From Comchoanobacter sp040266255 (GTDB lineage: Bacteria > Pseudomonadota > Gammaproteobacteria > Comchoanobacterales > Comchoanobacteraceae), in the NCBI GenBank assembly GCA_040266255.1, contig JBDQEV010000005.1:1-46391 (forward strand): a stretch of 46,391 nt of DNA, written 5' to 3'. Under the pieces are notes generated by a model. The model saw nothing but the letters and a program-made list of their open reading frames with translations, was not told the DNA's origin and did no database searches. Each line of letters opens with the position of its first letter. Position 1 is the stretch's first letter. Positions 1 through 8,951 of this stretch are shown here, piece after piece. A program made the translations under genes and the position numbers.

Positions 1-1353
1 AAGTTAGGATCAACCTTTGCTATTAAAGGGTATTGTTTTAAAAACAATAGTTTTGAACCATCTAAGATCAGTTTTAATAGTGATTTATCATTTCAGTATA
101 ACAGTATTGCTACTCAAGGAGTTGTGAGTCTATATAAGTTTGTTGAGGAAGGTTATGCATATGATACTGGTTCTCTTAACTTGTTTTTAAAATCTGTTAA
201 AGAGTATAAAAATGGTAGCATCAGTAAAAAAGTTGTTGCAGAATTAGCAGATATTTATTTGCAAAATGACCGTAAAAACAAGGGGTTGCCTGATTACTTG
301 TTCTCCTCTAACAGTGAAGTTAATTCTTATGATGACTTGGTAAAAAAGGTTAAAGAGTATCAAAAAGGCTCTAGGTTTATAACAAGGGTCACTATTTTTA
401 TGGGGGGCGTTTATAATATCTTGAGACTATGTCCAGGGACTATCGTATTTAGATCTATACTATTGTCATTAAAGATAGCAGGAGGAGTGTTTACTGCATT
501 CTTGTTCTCTTTTGCAAAAATAGATTTAAATATTCATGAGGCAGAAGATACTTTGGTACAAAAAATACAAAAAGCAAAAGCATCTTTGAAATCTAGTTTT
601 ATTGGAATCTTTTTAAACTTTAGTGAAGTATTTGCAGATGAGATTGATCAGCTTAATCAATTAAAGTATCTGGTTATATTGAGTGACTTAATTCAAGAGC
701 ATCCTGATGACTGGAGAAGTTCTTTAGAAGAAGGCAGTTTTAGCCATATTAGAAATATGTATGATACCCATCCTCATTTATTGCACCCAATCGTTAAGAG
801 GTTTATTGATTTAGTGCAAGATGGTCACAATGATATTAATTCGGATATCATAACATCGTTAAATGTGGCATCAATTGTTGATTTACACTTAAATGCCCTA
901 CAAAATAGGCTTAATTCTGGATCTTGGCCTTTCTATTATGCATGGAGATATATGAAAAAGTATTTCAAGACCTATGTGAAAGAGTGCATATTTATATTGG
1001 TTTGTTCTCTGGTTTTAATGCTTGTGACTAGTTTTAACTTACCAGCAGCAGCAGCGGCAGTGATGGGGTTTTCATTATTATTTATATTTGGAAAAGCAAT
1101 ATCTGATATGTTGTATCAGACAATATGTGCATTACGCGATATGATTGCAAAGCCGTTAGGGTATGTTTTAGCTCCATTGCGCAAAAAGATATTTGGTGTA
1201 GAGCATAAGCAGTATTTACTGGATCATAATGAAGATATGGAGCATATAAAAGCAGAAATCATCTGCCATGAAGCTAAGTATTCATCATATTATAATGCGA
1301 AAGACTCAATTGAACTCAGTAGTCATCAGTCAGTATTTGCGCCTGCGGCTTAG
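1..1353 (+). CDS. Orphan membrane protein, 5' end outside the window
   Basis: The frame is open from the first base, so 450 residues of a longer protein are visible. The GTG at 124 is a poor start because the AAGGAG before it lies only 2 bases away; the true start is probably upstream of the window. I do not recognise a family. There is a hydrophobic stretch at about nt 451-513 and a strong pair at about nt 982-1035 and 1048-1100 separated by an alanine run, so the C-terminal third is probably a membrane hairpin. After the hairpin comes the motif P-L-R-K-K-IFGVEH (nt 1189-1206), closely matched in the minus-strand orphan at 11337-12323. The 3' end overlaps the convergent glmU by 38 bp. It may be a lineage-specific envelope or host-interaction protein; this is a guess. 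Confidence 0.75.
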   Translation, partial: KLGSTFAIKGYCFKNNSFEPSKISFNSDLSFQYNSIATQGVVSLYKFVEEGYAYDTGSLNLFLKSVKEYKNGSISKKVVAELADIYLQNDRKNKGLPDYLFSSNSEVNSYDDLVKKVKEYQKGSRFITRVTIFMGGVYNILRLCPGTIVFRSILLSLKIAGGVFTAFLFSFAKIDLNIHEAEDTLVQKIQKAKASLKSSFIGIFLNFSEVFADEIDQLNQLKYLVILSDLIQEHPDDWRSSLEEGSFSHIRNMYDTHPHLLHPIVKRFIDLVQDGHNDINSDIITSLNVASIVDLHLNALQNRLNSGSWPFYYAWRYMKKYFKTYVKECIFILVCSLVLMLVTSFNLPAAAAAVMGFSLLFIFGKAISDMLYQTICALRDMIAKPLGYVLAPLRKKIFGVEHKQYLLDHNEDMEHIKAEIICHEAKYSSYYNAKDSIELSSHQSVFAPAA

Positions 1354-2647
1354 TCTTAATCATTCTATGCGTGTAGACAATTTGATAAGATTTTGTATCT
1401 TTGCATAGCACGGTTCCAGCCCCGATGATGGTATGGTCTTGGATCTGTATCGGTGCAATTAATGATACATTTGCACCTATTTGGCAATAGCTTCCAATAA
1501 TGGTTTGAAACTTTTTTCTTCTGATAGGGTCGTAATTGCAAGTGATTGCACCTGCGCCAATATTCACATGATGCGAGATAATTGAATCACCGATATAACA
1601 AAGGTGTTTGGCTTTGGTGTTATTTCCGAGTTGAGATCGGGTTATTTCTACAAAGTTGCCAACAATCGAGTGCTGTTGAATCTTAGAGTTTTGCTGGACC
1701 TGGCAAAAGGGTCCCAATATGACATCATCCTCAATGACACTATGACTGATGATTGAGTAGGGCTTGATATGAACATTCTGACCGATTTTGCTGTCAGTAA
1801 TAATACTGCCTGTTGCTACAACACTATAGTCTCCTATAGTCACTTCACCATAGAAGTGAACATGACGGCCAATTTTAACATTTTTACCTATTTTAGGCAT
1901 TCTGTTCAAGTAAACGGCATTGATCTGTTCAACGTGAGCGATGAGGCTAAGCTGTTCTTGTAAGTGTTTTAAATGAATTTCTTCAAGCTCTGCTAGTTGT
2001 GTTGGTGTATTTATCCCGGTTAAATGAGTTGCATCTCCCTTATAGTGGAAAAGACTAAAAAGATGCTGAGGTTGGATGAGTTGGGTTAGGTAAAATTCTT
2101 TAGATATTTTACAGGGGGAGATATTACAAACTTGAGGTAAAGTATTTTTTGAAATTTCTATGATACCACTGTTGGCGATAGTGCTTTTGGTTTGATGGTG
2201 AAACGGTGGCTCTAAAATTTTAGTAATATGTTTACCAGTTGTTTCAATAAGACCATATTGAGATAAATCACTTGGCTTGAACCCAACGACTCTGTTACCG
2301 GGGGAAAGATTAAATAACTCTTGAATTAGGTTCTTTGGAATGAGAGGCATATCTGCACAAAGAACAATGGTGCTATCGCATTCAGATAGGGCGGCTATAG
2401 CAGCCTTAACTGCATCACCAGTACCTAGGGCCGTCTTCTGCATAATAAATCTTGTAGAGGGGAACTGTGACTTAAATGCTGCATAGTTATTAGGAGAGAT
2501 GACAACATGGGTATTTGCTTTGGGCAAAGCATCAAGTATATGATTAAGAAATGACTTGCCTGCGAAATTAACCAAGGGTTTGGGCATAGCTGTGTTGAGT
2601 CTAGTGCCACGTCCTGCAGCTAAAATGAGTATTCCTTTCTTGTACAT
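1316..2647 (-). CDS. glmU: Bifunctional GlmU (GlcNAc-1-P uridyltransferase / GlcN-1-P acetyltransferase)
   Basis: GlmU acetylates glucosamine-1-phosphate and couples the product to UTP, giving UDP-GlcNAc for peptidoglycan and LPS. The 443 residues are close to the E. coli length of 456. The N-terminal nucleotidyltransferase begins with LAAGRGTRL followed by MPKPL (family form PKVLH) and keeps the metal-binding aspartate in CADMPLI. The C-terminal half is a left-handed beta-helix with hexapeptide repeats. The acetyltransferase histidine is in KAKHLCYIGD, followed by NIGAGAITCNYD. Its start overlaps the stop of atpC by one base (TAATG), so it is the last gene of the ATP synthase operon, as in E. 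coli. Confidence 0.97.
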   Translation of the reverse strand: MYKKGILILAAGRGTRLNTAMPKPLVNFAGKSFLNHILDALPKANTHVVISPNNYAAFKSQFPSTRFIMQKTALGTGDAVKAAIAALSECDSTIVLCADMPLIPKNLIQELFNLSPGNRVVGFKPSDLSQYGLIETTGKHITKILEPPFHHQTKSTIANSGIIEISKNTLPQVCNISPCKISKEFYLTQLIQPQHLFSLFHYKGDATHLTGINTPTQLAELEEIHLKHLQEQLSLIAHVEQINAVYLNRMPKIGKNVKIGRHVHFYGEVTIGDYSVVATGSIITDSKIGQNVHIKPYSIISHSVIEDDVILGPFCQVQQNSKIQQHSIVGNFVEITRSQLGNNTKAKHLCYIGDSIISHHVNIGAGAITCNYDPIRRKKFQTIIGSYCQIGANVSLIAPIQIQDHTIIGAGTVLCKDTKSYQIVYTHRMIKTKPQAQILTDDY

Positions 2648-3066
2648 TAGATTCGTTTTTTAAACTGCCTTAGTTTTTTGACTGCAAGAAGCTGGGCATT
2701 GAGTCTTGCAAGTTGAGATAAAAGCTCTTGAGTATTGATTGCATTGACCTGTTGCTCTAGTTGAGACTGGATTTGTTGCTTTTGCTCCATTACCTTAGCT
2801 TCTTGCACTTCTCTAGCTTTAAATGCAATGTCTGCACAAATTTTCACATGATTATTTCGAACAGCAATAGTACCACGCTCAAGGTAAATGAACTCTGTAT
2901 TGAGCTTATCAACAGTGATAGCAATTGTACCTTCAGTTAATACTGATAGTAAGGGACAGTGTTTCGGGTAAATCATGAATTCACCATTAATACCAGGTAC
3001 AGATATTGCTGTTGCAATTCCCTCATATAAAACACAGTTAGGACTTACTATGAGTGTATTAAGCAT
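2647..3066 (-). CDS. atpC: ATP synthase epsilon subunit
   Basis: The epsilon subunit is part of the F1 central stalk and restrains ATP hydrolysis. The sequence has the beta-sandwich core (PGINGEFMIYPKHCPLL, matching E. coli GSEGELGIYPGHAPLL) and a C-terminal helical hairpin rich in Q, E and K. I chose the ATG at 3066 (MLNTLIVSP), giving 139 residues, the same as E. coli. It overlaps the end of atpD by 8 bp (ATGCTTAA). Upstream in-frame starts as far as 3087 would only add MSLMRKK and lie inside atpD. GAGAAAG just upstream could serve as a weak ribosome binding site. Confidence 0.93.
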   Translation of the reverse strand: MLNTLIVSPNCVLYEGIATAISVPGINGEFMIYPKHCPLLSVLTEGTIAITVDKLNTEFIYLERGTIAVRNNHVKICADIAFKAREVQEAKVMEQKQQIQSQLEQQVNAINTQELLSQLARLNAQLLAVKKLRQFKKRI

Positions 3067-4468
3067 TTTCTTTCTCATAAGACTCAATCACTTCATGAAT
3101 TGTTCCAGCCATGTAGAAATATTTTTCTGGAATATGATCTAGGCTACCATCAATGATGCTTTTGAACCCGCTAATTGTATCCTTAGTGCTGACAAATCGA
3201 CCTTGCTGGTTGGTGAATACTTCAGCTGCAAAAAACGGCTGTGAGAAGAACTTCTGAACTTTCCTCGCACGTAGAACTGTCATCTTATCTTCATCAGAGA
3301 GCTCATCCATTCCCAAAATGGCAATAATATCTTTGAGCTCTTTGTATCTTTGCAAGGCTGCTTGCACACTTCTCGCAACTTTATAATGTTCTTCACCTAC
3401 AACCAATGGGTCTAGCATACGACTACTAGAGTCTAGAGGGTCTACTGCAGGGTAAATACCAAGCTCAGCAACCTGTCTTGATAAGACAACTGTTGCATCT
3501 AGGTGGGCAAATGTTGTAGCTGGAGAGGGGTCTGTTAAATCATCTGCGGGAACATAAACTGCTTGAATTGATGTAATGGACCCTTTAGAGGTAGATGCAA
3601 TTCTTTCTTGTAGCGCTCCCATGTCCTGCGCTAAGGTTGGCTGGTAACCTACTGCTGATGGTAATTGCCCCATGAGTGATGAAACTTCAACACCAGCGAG
3701 TGTATAGCGGTAAATATTATCTACGAACAATAGCGTATCTAGCCCTTCATCTCGGAAGCTTTCTGCAATTGTGAGTCCAGTACTTGCAACCCTTAGTCTA
3801 CATCCAGGTGGCTCGTTCATCTGACCATAGACCAGTGCTACATTCTCAAGTACACCAGCTTGTTCCATCTCTTGGTAAAAGTCATTCCCTTCACGGGTTC
3901 TCTCACCAACACCAGTAAATACAGACAAGCCTTTACTCTCTACTGCAATATTTCGAATAAACTCCATGATGGTAACAGTTTTACCAACACCAGCACCACC
4001 AAATAGACCTACTTTACCACCTTTAGGAATAGGAACAAGTAAGTCAATGACTTTAATACCAGTTGGTAAAATTTCAGGTGTAGGAACCAAATCAACATAG
4101 TCAGGAGCTGGTTGGTGGATAGCTCTTGTTTCTTTGGCTTGAATTTCTCCATTTTCATCAATAGGATTACCAAGCACATCCATGATTCTGCCTAATGTGC
4201 CACGTCCAACAGGTACTGAAATGCCTTTTCCTATTTCACCTTCAACTATTAAGCCGCGCGTTAGGCCATCAGTTGCACCAATTGCAAGACACCTAGATTG
4301 ATGATCTGCAAGGTGTTGTTGTACCTCTAGAGTGAGATTGAAACCTTGAACATGCAAGGCATCATAAATGTTAGGTAGTTGCCCATCTTCAAACTCTATA
4401 TCAATTACAGGGCCTATGATTTGCTTAATCACGCCTTTGATTTTGTTATCTGTTACTTTTGTTGCCAT
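3059..4468 (-). CDS. atpD: ATP synthase beta subunit
   Basis: This is the catalytic F1 subunit. At 469 residues it is slightly longer than in E. coli (460). The Walker A loop reads GGAGVGKTVT, followed by the conserved GVGERTREGNDFY segment. VALVYGQMNEPPG and the LLFVDNIYR Walker B region are intact, as is the DDLTDPSPATTF loop. The N-terminus carries about nine extra polar residues (MATKVTDNK) before the usual KGVIKQIIGPVIDIEF. It lies between atpG, with a 9-base gap, and atpC, with an 8-base overlap. All catalytic motifs look normal. Confidence 0.98.
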   Translation of the reverse strand: MATKVTDNKIKGVIKQIIGPVIDIEFEDGQLPNIYDALHVQGFNLTLEVQQHLADHQSRCLAIGATDGLTRGLIVEGEIGKGISVPVGRGTLGRIMDVLGNPIDENGEIQAKETRAIHQPAPDYVDLVPTPEILPTGIKVIDLLVPIPKGGKVGLFGGAGVGKTVTIMEFIRNIAVESKGLSVFTGVGERTREGNDFYQEMEQAGVLENVALVYGQMNEPPGCRLRVASTGLTIAESFRDEGLDTLLFVDNIYRYTLAGVEVSSLMGQLPSAVGYQPTLAQDMGALQERIASTSKGSITSIQAVYVPADDLTDPSPATTFAHLDATVVLSRQVAELGIYPAVDPLDSSSRMLDPLVVGEEHYKVARSVQAALQRYKELKDIIAILGMDELSDEDKMTVLRARKVQKFFSQPFFAAEVFTNQQGRFVSTKDTISGFKSIIDGSLDHIPEKYFYMAGTIHEVIESYEKENA

Positions 4469-4477
4469 TAGGGTCTC

Positions 4478-5332
4478 CTAATCTGTATTAGAGCCAGCAG
4501 AAATCTCAGCAATTTCTTGCGTAATGATCGCCTGTCTGACTTTATTGTAGGTTAAGTTTAAATCTTCAATGATATTCTCTGCACTTTCTGTTGCATTTTT
4601 CATTGAAATCATTCTTGCTGCTTGTTCACATGCTATATTTTCAATGATAGCACGGTATATTGTGACCTCAATGTACTGATTGAGCAGAGGGTCAACAACA
4701 TCTTCCTGGTTCGGCTCATAGGTATAGCTTCCAGGATGTTTTTTGATTGTTTCAGGAGGTATAATTGGTAGGAGTTGTTTTAATTTTGGCTTTTGGACAA
4801 GCGTACTGACTAACTCATTACTTAGAATATAAACTTTATCAATCTCACCTTTTTTATAGGCATCAAGCATAGGGTGAGTCAGTTCCATGAGCCTGGATAA
4901 TTCAGGTCGTTCACCTAAGTGGCTCACTGATGAAAAAACTTGGGCTTTACCACTAAAGAAGTCAATTGCTTTTTTGCCATATAGTGATAATACAGGCTCA
5001 ATACCATGTTGAGACCATTCTTGACTGTATTTCAAAAAAGACTTGAATAAAGCCAGGTTTAAGTTGCCACATAGCCCTCGATCAGAAGTGACTATAATGA
5101 CGCCATATTTATGAGCAGAGTCTCGGGTCTCAAAATATGGGTGGTGAATGATCTCATCACTTGCATAACCAAAAATAATATCTTCAATGACATCAGAAAA
5201 TGGCGCAGCTTGCTCTTGCTGCTTCTTAGCTGCAGGTAATCTACTTGCCGCAACCAGTTGCATTGCACGAGTGATAACTGCAGTTTTTTCAGTACTGTCA
5301 ATGACGGATTTTATTTGGTGTGTTTTAGCCAT
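4478..5332 (-). CDS. atpG: ATP synthase gamma subunit
   Basis: Gamma is the rotor shaft of F1. The start is the ATG at 5332 (MAKTHQIKSVIDSTEKT), giving 284 residues against 287 in E. coli. It overlaps the atpA stop by 8 bp (ATGGCTAA) and has a GGAG 5 bases upstream. A longer reading to 5419 would run 95 bases into atpA and add no gamma sequence. The N-terminal ITRAMQLVAASRL and the C-terminal MISMKNATESAENII, which form the coiled-coil shaft, match the family. The central Rossmann-like part has the conserved VTSDRGLCGNLN. Confidence 0.96.
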   Translation of the reverse strand: MAKTHQIKSVIDSTEKTAVITRAMQLVAASRLPAAKKQQEQAAPFSDVIEDIIFGYASDEIIHHPYFETRDSAHKYGVIIVTSDRGLCGNLNLALFKSFLKYSQEWSQHGIEPVLSLYGKKAIDFFSGKAQVFSSVSHLGERPELSRLMELTHPMLDAYKKGEIDKVYILSNELVSTLVQKPKLKQLLPIIPPETIKKHPGSYTYEPNQEDVVDPLLNQYIEVTIYRAIIENIACEQAARMISMKNATESAENIIEDLNLTYNKVRQAIITQEIAEISAGSNTD

Positions 5333-6878
5333 TTTCACTCCATCTTGATGCATCGTGGAATGACTGAATGGCCTTACGTAGTTTAGCCTCTGTTTTTTGA
5401 TCAAATGCTCCTGTTTCATTCACTTGCTTGAATAATGCTAGATGCTTTGTTGCTAAATATTGATTTAAGTCTGTTTCATACTCTCTAAGGTCGGTCAGCT
5501 GGACTGACATCAGAACACCCATTTCATTAGCAAGGAGTATGGCACCCATCTGCCCAACGGTCAGTGGTTGATACTGGTGTTGCTTAAATACTTCAGTTAA
5601 AGTCATACCAGCGTGCAGCTGAGCTTGGGTTGTTTCATCAAGGTCTGATGAAAACTGAGCGAATGAAGCTAACTCACGGTATTGAGCGAGTGTAATCCTA
5701 GATTTACCACCGAGCTTTTTAATGATTGGGGTTTGTGCAGCACCACCTATTCTAGAAACTGATAGTCCTGAGTTAACAGCTGGTCGAATCCCAGACTTAA
5801 ATAGTGAGTCATCTAAAAATATTTGCCCATCCGTAATTGAAATCACATTGGTTGGAATAAATGCAGATACATCACCAGCCTGAGTTTCAATAATTGGTAA
5901 AGCAGTGAGTGATCCCGTGCTATCTTTGACTGCACCATTGGTGGCATTTTCTACATACTTTGCTCTGACCTTTGCTGATCTTTCAAGTAGGCGTGAGTGT
6001 AAGTAGAAAATATCTCCTGGGTATGCTTCACGTCCTGGAGGTCGTCTAAGTAGTAATGATATTTGACGATATGCTACAGCATGCTTTGATAAGTCATCAT
6101 ATACAACTAAAGCATCTTGACCATTTTCTAAGTAGTATTCACCAATTGCACATCCACTGTATGGTGCAATGTATTGCATTGCAGCAGGGTCAGAAGCGTT
6201 AGCAGCAACAACTGTTGTATAAGACATTGCACCTTCGGACTCTAACTTTTCAACAATATTGGCTACAGTAGATGCTTTTTGTCCAATTGCAACATAAATA
6301 CAGTGCATGGGTTTAGCAGCATTCTTCTGATTCAATATGGTATCAATAGCAATCGTTGTTTTTCCAGTTTGGCGGTCTCCGATGATGAGCTCTCTTTGTC
6401 CTCGTCCAATCGGGGTCATTGCATCAATGGCTTTTAAGCCTGTTTGCATGGGTTCATTGACAGATTCTCTAGCGATTACACCGGGTGCTATTCTTTCAAC
6501 CGGATAGTAAGTGTCACTATTGATTGGGCCTTTTCCATCGATAGGATGCCCTAGTGCGTTAACGACTCTACCAACTAGATTTTCACCAACAGGTACTTCT
6601 AATATTTTTTGTGTCGCACGAACAGATTGGCCTTCTTTGACCAGTGTATAGTCACCAAATACAATGGCGCCAATATGATCAGCTTTTAAATTCAGTACAA
6701 CACCTTTAATGCCATTTTCAAATTCTAACATTTCACCATACATGGCTTTGCTTAGACCATAAATGGTTACAATTCCATCGCTAACTTGTAATACGGTTCC
6801 TTGACTGGTTAATGATTGGTCAAGGTCGAGGTTAGCTATTCTAGCTTCAATCAATTTACTTATTTCATTTACTTTCAT
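5325..6878 (-). CDS. atpA: ATP synthase alpha subunit
   Basis: This is the non-catalytic nucleotide-binding F1 subunit. Its 517 residues compare with 513 in E. coli. The P-loop is GDRQTGKT, and the arginine-finger region SVSRIGGAAQ is intact. The N-terminus (MKVNEISKLIEARIANLD) is the delta-binding helix typical of the family. The gene is preceded by atpH and overlaps atpG by 8 bp. Nothing suggests altered function. Confidence 0.98.
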   Translation of the reverse strand: MKVNEISKLIEARIANLDLDQSLTSQGTVLQVSDGIVTIYGLSKAMYGEMLEFENGIKGVVLNLKADHIGAIVFGDYTLVKEGQSVRATQKILEVPVGENLVGRVVNALGHPIDGKGPINSDTYYPVERIAPGVIARESVNEPMQTGLKAIDAMTPIGRGQRELIIGDRQTGKTTIAIDTILNQKNAAKPMHCIYVAIGQKASTVANIVEKLESEGAMSYTTVVAANASDPAAMQYIAPYSGCAIGEYYLENGQDALVVYDDLSKHAVAYRQISLLLRRPPGREAYPGDIFYLHSRLLERSAKVRAKYVENATNGAVKDSTGSLTALPIIETQAGDVSAFIPTNVISITDGQIFLDDSLFKSGIRPAVNSGLSVSRIGGAAQTPIIKKLGGKSRITLAQYRELASFAQFSSDLDETTQAQLHAGMTLTEVFKQHQYQPLTVGQMGAILLANEMGVLMSVQLTDLREYETDLNQYLATKHLALFKQVNETGAFDQKTEAKLRKAIQSFHDASRWSENG

Positions 6879-6888
6879 GAGTATTCCT

Positions 6889-7401
6889 CTAGTTAATCAT
6901 GAGTTGCTCGAGAATGCGATTGAAACTCAGATCAATCACACGATCATTATAACATACGGTTATCCCACCTAGCAGCTTTTGGTCAACACTAAAAATAATT
7001 TTAAGTGGTTCAGGCAGCTTACTTTTCGCCTTGTCTGTAATTTGAGATTGGAATTCCTGGTCAAGTACTTTATTTGTCGTGACAACTAAAGTGTTCACTT
7101 GGTTATCCTGGTCATACAGCTGTTCAAATGCTTTATACATCTGAGGCAGTAAGTGACTATGCTTAGCAGTAATCACCTGTTTCAACCACACCCGCTGTTT
7201 AGGTTGTAGTTGAATATGATCCTCTAATGCACTCATTTTTTCTGTTAATGAAATTGGTGCAGCAAGATATTGCATGACACGATCATGATCAGTTGCATCT
7301 GCAATTGTAGATAGAAGTGCTCTCCACTCATTTACTTCATCACTGGACTTTGCATACCTATAAGCAGCTTTTGCAAAAGATAGGCTAATGTTACTGATCA
7401 C
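6889..7401 (-). CDS. atpH: ATP synthase delta subunit
   Basis: Delta joins the peripheral stalk to the top of F1. I prefer the GTG start at 7401 (MISNISLSFAKAAYRYA, 170 residues). GAGGAG lies 7 bases upstream of it, whereas the in-frame TTG at 7407 would have the same site almost touching it. E. coli delta has 177 residues. The FAKAAYRYA start of helix 1 and the C-terminal LLGGITVCYNDRVIDLS are recognisable. The start overlaps the 3' end of atpF by 11 bp. Confidence 0.93.
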   Translation of the reverse strand: MISNISLSFAKAAYRYAKSSDEVNEWRALLSTIADATDHDRVMQYLAAPISLTEKMSALEDHIQLQPKQRVWLKQVITAKHSHLLPQMYKAFEQLYDQDNQVNTLVVTTNKVLDQEFQSQITDKAKSKLPEPLKIIFSVDQKLLGGITVCYNDRVIDLSFNRILEQLMIN

Positions 7402-7873
7402 TAGCAAGCTCCTCTAGTGCTTGGTCAACAAGATGGTCAAGGTGGTCTTTGTCATTAACGTTTGGTAAGATTTTGACCAGTGCTTGTGATAAATAGCGCT
7501 CTGTTTCTTTGATTAAAATGGCTTGCATTTGAGACTTCTCTATCTCTAAGTGCCTTTTTGCACTATCAACTATTGCAGCAGCTTTGTCTTCCGCATCTTT
7601 TTTCGCAATTTGTATTTGTTCCGCAATTAAAACTTCAGCTTGCTCATGCATTCGCTTACAGCTTGCTTTAGCTTCATTAATCATTTTAGTACATTCTTGC
7701 TGTGTTGTTTCAAGTACCAAAGCGTTTTCTCTAGCCTTCTCAATGCCGTCTTGTATCTCTTGCTGGCGTTTTTCGATCACCTCAATTAGTGGGGGCCAAA
7801 TATACCTACGTGTCAGCATGACAAACAGCAAAAAGATAACGACTTCTACAAGTAATGTTGCGTTGATATTCAT
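7391..7873 (-). CDS. atpF: ATP synthase b subunit
   Basis: The b subunit is the membrane-anchored peripheral stalk. Its 160 residues (E. coli 156) comprise one N-terminal membrane helix (LLVEVVIFLLFVML) followed by RRYIWPPLIEVIEKRQQEIQ and a long charged coiled coil. A single atpF is present, with no b' paralogue, which is the proteobacterial heterotrophic pattern. It lies 3 bases after the atpE stop. Confidence 0.95.
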   Translation of the reverse strand: MNINATLLVEVVIFLLFVMLTRRYIWPPLIEVIEKRQQEIQDGIEKARENALVLETTQQECTKMINEAKASCKRMHEQAEVLIAEQIQIAKKDAEDKAAAIVDSAKRHLEIEKSQMQAILIKETERYLSQALVKILPNVNDKDHLDHLVDQALEELASDQ

Positions 7874-7876
7874 TGA

Positions 7877-8170
7877 TTATGCAATTTGTGGAAGAAGGTT
7901 GATGAGCTGATTGGTAAATGGCGCTGAAGATGAGAACCATAACGCAATACCAACACCAATAATTGGTAAAGCATCAACTAATGCTGAGATAACACACATT
8001 CTAAGGAAGAGCTTACCAGCCAGTTCAGGTTGTCTAGCAGCGCTTTCTAGGTATTTGCTACCAATTAGGCCTACACCTAATGCAGCACCAATTGCACCAC
8101 ATCCAATAATAATTGCAGATGCGATAGCGGTTGATCCTTGTAACAAGGCAATGTCAGAAACAATACTCAT
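7877..8170 (-). CDS. atpE: ATP synthase c subunit (rotor ring)
   Basis: Two membrane helices form the hairpin: a glycine-rich first helix (GAIGAALGVGLIG) and a second helix with the ion-carrying acid Asp66 in LVDALP. The polar loop ARQPEL is family-standard. Aspartate in the VDALP context, without the extra polar ligands of sodium-binding rings, points to proton coupling; this is inference from family knowledge. The protein has 97 residues against 79 in E. coli, and most of the extra length is a C-terminal tail (SSSAPFTNQLINLLPQIA). GGAG lies 7 bases before the ATG. Confidence 0.96.
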   Translation of the reverse strand: MSIVSDIALLQGSTAIASAIIIGCGAIGAALGVGLIGSKYLESAARQPELAGKLFLRMCVISALVDALPIIGVGIALWFSSSAPFTNQLINLLPQIA

Positions 8171-8183
8171 ATTTTTCTCCGGT

Positions 8184-8951
8184 TTAATGTGAACTACGTG
8201 CCATATTTAAGTAAATAAGCGTTAAAATCATAAATACAAAGGCTTGTAGCGTGATGATAAATAAATGTAGACCAAGCCATAACCAGGCTAAGATCCACTG
8301 CAAATAAATTGGTGTCATAGCGATCAGGAAAAACATAAGCTCTCCTGCAAACATATTTCCAAATAGTCGAAGAGATAGTGAAACTGGTTTTGCAATTTCT
8401 TCTACAATTCTAAAGCCAAGATTTACGGGGAATAGGTAAATAGAAAAAGGGTGGGCCAGTACATCCCATAAAAAACCTGAGAGTTTATGCGCTCTGATGC
8501 CTTCAATTTGAATCAGGAAAAATACGGAAATGCTCATCGCAGCTGTAAGGTTAAGATCTGCTGTGGGCACTGCTCTAAAATAGTGGACGCCAGCTTTATC
8601 AAATAACCAAGGCAGTAAGTCAACTGGCAGTAAATCCATAAAGTTCATCAACCATGTCCAAACAAAAATAGTGAGCGCTAAAGCGCTAATATTAAGATCA
8701 CTATGTGAAAATACTTCCTTGACCTGATTATGTATAGCCTCAATGACCATCTCAATGCCAGTTTGCAATTTACCTGGGTGATGCACTGAAATGCGGTTGA
8801 TGGCAAATTTGAATAGACTTAACCACACCAAACCACAAAGTAATGAAATCAAAATTGTATCTAAGTGGAAGACCCAAAACCCTGATTCTACGCCATTGGG
8901 GCTCCATGCCCAATGTACCAAGTGATGCTGTATGTATTCACTAGATGTCAT
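8184..8951 (-). CDS. atpB: ATP synthase a subunit
   Basis: Subunit a forms the proton half-channels. The essential arginine is in LSLRLFGNMFAGEL, and the downstream LHLFIITLQAFVFMILTLIY carries the conserved Q/F helix. The 255 residues compare with 271 in E. coli, with several membrane helices in the expected pattern. The start overlaps the atpI stop (ATGA). Confidence 0.96.
   Translation of the reverse strand: MTSSEYIQHHLVHWAWSPNGVESGFWVFHLDTILISLLCGLVWLSLFKFAINRISVHHPGKLQTGIEMVIEAIHNQVKEVFSHSDLNISALALTIFVWTWLMNFMDLLPVDLLPWLFDKAGVHYFRAVPTADLNLTAAMSISVFFLIQIEGIRAHKLSGFLWDVLAHPFSIYLFPVNLGFRIVEEIAKPVSLSLRLFGNMFAGELMFFLIAMTPIYLQWILAWLWLGLHLFIITLQAFVFMILTLIYLNMARSSH

Noticed and set aside
5333..5419. 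29-residue longer start of atpG
   Set aside because: It runs inside atpA, adds no gamma-subunit sequence, and a good ribosome binding site precedes the ATG at 5332.
7584..8192. Plus-strand open frames opposite atpF and atpE
   Set aside because: They are mirror frames of strongly conserved genes, have no ribosome binding site and no family resemblance.
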